A stretch of 37,028 nucleotides of DNA. It comes from Bacteroidota bacterium (lineage in GTDB: Bacteria; Bacteroidota; Bacteroidia; Bacteroidales; VadinHA17). The notes under the pieces were generated by a model. The model ran no database searches. It saw nothing but the letters and a program-made list of their open reading frames with translations, and was not told the origin of the DNA. Position numbers and translations under genes: made by a program. The stretch spans positions 1 to 37,028 of the forward strand of contig JAKLFN010000003.1 in the NCBI GenBank assembly GCA_022711195.1, in the 5' to 3' direction. Positions within the stretch are counted from its first letter, which is position 1; each line of letters opens with the position of its first letter. Shown piece after piece: positions 36,247 through 37,028 of the stretch.

Positions 36247-37028
36247 ATGAAAAGGAGTCTGTTGGTCTTATTCCTGCTGATTGCTGCCCTGGGTTCTAAT
36301 GCAGTGGCACAGGAAGCACCTGCAAAAAAGATATTGAAACAGTGGTCACTTTCTCCTGACTATACCGAAGAGATACTGCTTCCGTTCGACACCTTGTTCT
36401 CATTATGTCACAGGTACCGCCTCGCCGACCGATATTCACCCATAAATGCCACCCTGGGAAACTACGGGCTCCCTTTTTACCAGATCAATTATTTCGACAG
36501 GATCACCGACCCGGATAAGTTTCTCTATTCATGGTATTACCCGCTGATGCATCATTATGATAAGGCACTGTTCATGAACACCCAGATCCCATTTACTGAA
36601 TTAGTATGGAGCTTTGGTGCACCCCGCGAAACCTCTGAACAGACATTCAGGATCAGGCATTCACAGAATATAAACAGGTACCTGAACATTGGGCTTGTTT
36701 ATGATATTGTTTACAGCCTCGGTAAATATAACTACCAGCGTTCCGAGGATAAAACATTTACTCTTTTCGGATCATATACCGGGAAGAAATACCAGTTCTA
36801 TACTGCTCTCGGAATTAATAATCTTACAGCCTACGAAAATGGAGGGATTGTCGATCCGGCAGAACTTGACAATCTCGATTCACGTGATGTACAGGTGAAC
36901 CTCGGAAGCCTGAATAATGCCAAAAGTATCCTCCGGAACAGGAATTTTATACTTGTACAGCGTTATACTGTTGGCGGCAATACAGGTGCACCCGACTCGG
37001 CAAACACCGATAAGAAAAGCTTCCTGGG
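36247..37028 (+). CDS. Putative porin of the Bacteroidota porin family (3' truncated)
   Basis: The frame opens at the ATG at 36247 and runs without a stop to the window end (about 260 residues seen). A signal peptide covers about 1-21 (MKRSLLVLFLLIAALGSNAVA). The mature part has the phrases FDTLFSLCHRYRL, ATLGNYGLPFYQ, PFTELVWSFGAP, EQTFRIRHSQNINRYLNIGL and AYENGGIVDP, which I recognise from the Bacteroidota 'putative porin' family (PF14121, usually about 600-700 residues). Alternating aromatic and polar residues fit outer-membrane beta strands. About half or more of the gene lies outside the window. It may have its own promoter just upstream. Confidence 0.85.
   Translation, partial: MKRSLLVLFLLIAALGSNAVAQEAPAKKILKQWSLSPDYTEEILLPFDTLFSLCHRYRLADRYSPINATLGNYGLPFYQINYFDRITDPDKFLYSWYYPLMHHYDKALFMNTQIPFTELVWSFGAPRETSEQTFRIRHSQNINRYLNIGLVYDIVYSLGKYNYQRSEDKTFTLFGSYTGKKYQFYTALGINNLTAYENGGIVDPAELDNLDSRDVQVNLGSLNNAKSILRNRNFILVQRYTVGGNTGAPDSANTDKKSFL

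Overview
The window looks like a chromosomal segment of a member of the Bacteroidota, probably the order Bacteroidales or a near relative. The signs are: gene starts without Shine-Dalgarno sequences; TAnnTTTG-type -7 promoter boxes; the long (~630 aa) amidophosphoribosyltransferase; an FtsZ with a tail beyond its C-terminal peptide; a MraY with a ~65-residue insertion; a Bacteroidota 'putative porin' family gene; a SusC-like plug domain; and a glsA/glsB-type glycine-lipid pair. I see no phage, transposase, integrase or CRISPR array. Genes are dense and the content is mostly core.

Layout. (1) 1-2690, plus strand: the 3' end of a glycoside hydrolase (GH2-like), a secreted esterase and a prohibitin/band-7 membrane protein. 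(2) 2690-3080: a structure-rich gap with a 124-bp inverted repeat abutting a tRNA-Ser(GGA) gene on the minus strand. (3) 3120-10333, minus strand: ansA, tatD and a glutamate dehydrogenase in a tightly coupled run (transcribed gdhA-tatD-ansA), then dprA, a hairpin-rich gap, a second glutamate dehydrogenase, a small membrane protein and tadA. (4) 10497-18807: aspS on plus; a free-standing TonB-receptor plug protein and miaB on minus; then yebC, a lipoprotein, a SPOR protein and purF on plus. (5) 18801-20681, minus strand: a putative glycine-lipid pair (glsB, glsA). (6) 20826-36154, plus strand: the division and cell wall cluster, mraZ-rsmH-ftsL-ftsI-murE-mraY-murD-ftsW-murG-murC-ftsQ-ftsA-ftsZ. 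(7) 36247 to the end: a porin gene cut by the window edge.

How the genes work together. The dcw cluster encodes the cytoplasmic and lipid-linked steps of peptidoglycan precursor synthesis (MurC, D, E, MraY, MurG), the septal synthase pair FtsW/FtsI, and the divisome proteins FtsL, FtsQ, FtsA and FtsZ. Most junctions overlap or are only a few bases apart, so it should be co-transcribed. Three 10-bp-phased AAAGTGG repeats just upstream of mraZ match known MraZ operators and suggest autoregulation. The two glutamate dehydrogenases differ at the residues that set coenzyme choice, one looking NADP-type and the other NAD-type. The NADP-type gene shares an operon with an asparaginase, which points to ammonia assimilation. 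The rest is housekeeping: tRNA charging and modification (AspS, MiaB, TadA, tRNA-Ser), purine synthesis and natural transformation (DprA).

No clearly novel multi-gene system stands out. The best leads are the coenzyme-split Gdh pair, the solitary plug protein, the cruciform inverted repeat at tRNA-Ser, the MraZ operator, and the glsAB pair with its HX5D variant motif. All assignments come from reading the sequence and recalling family motifs; no database search was run.
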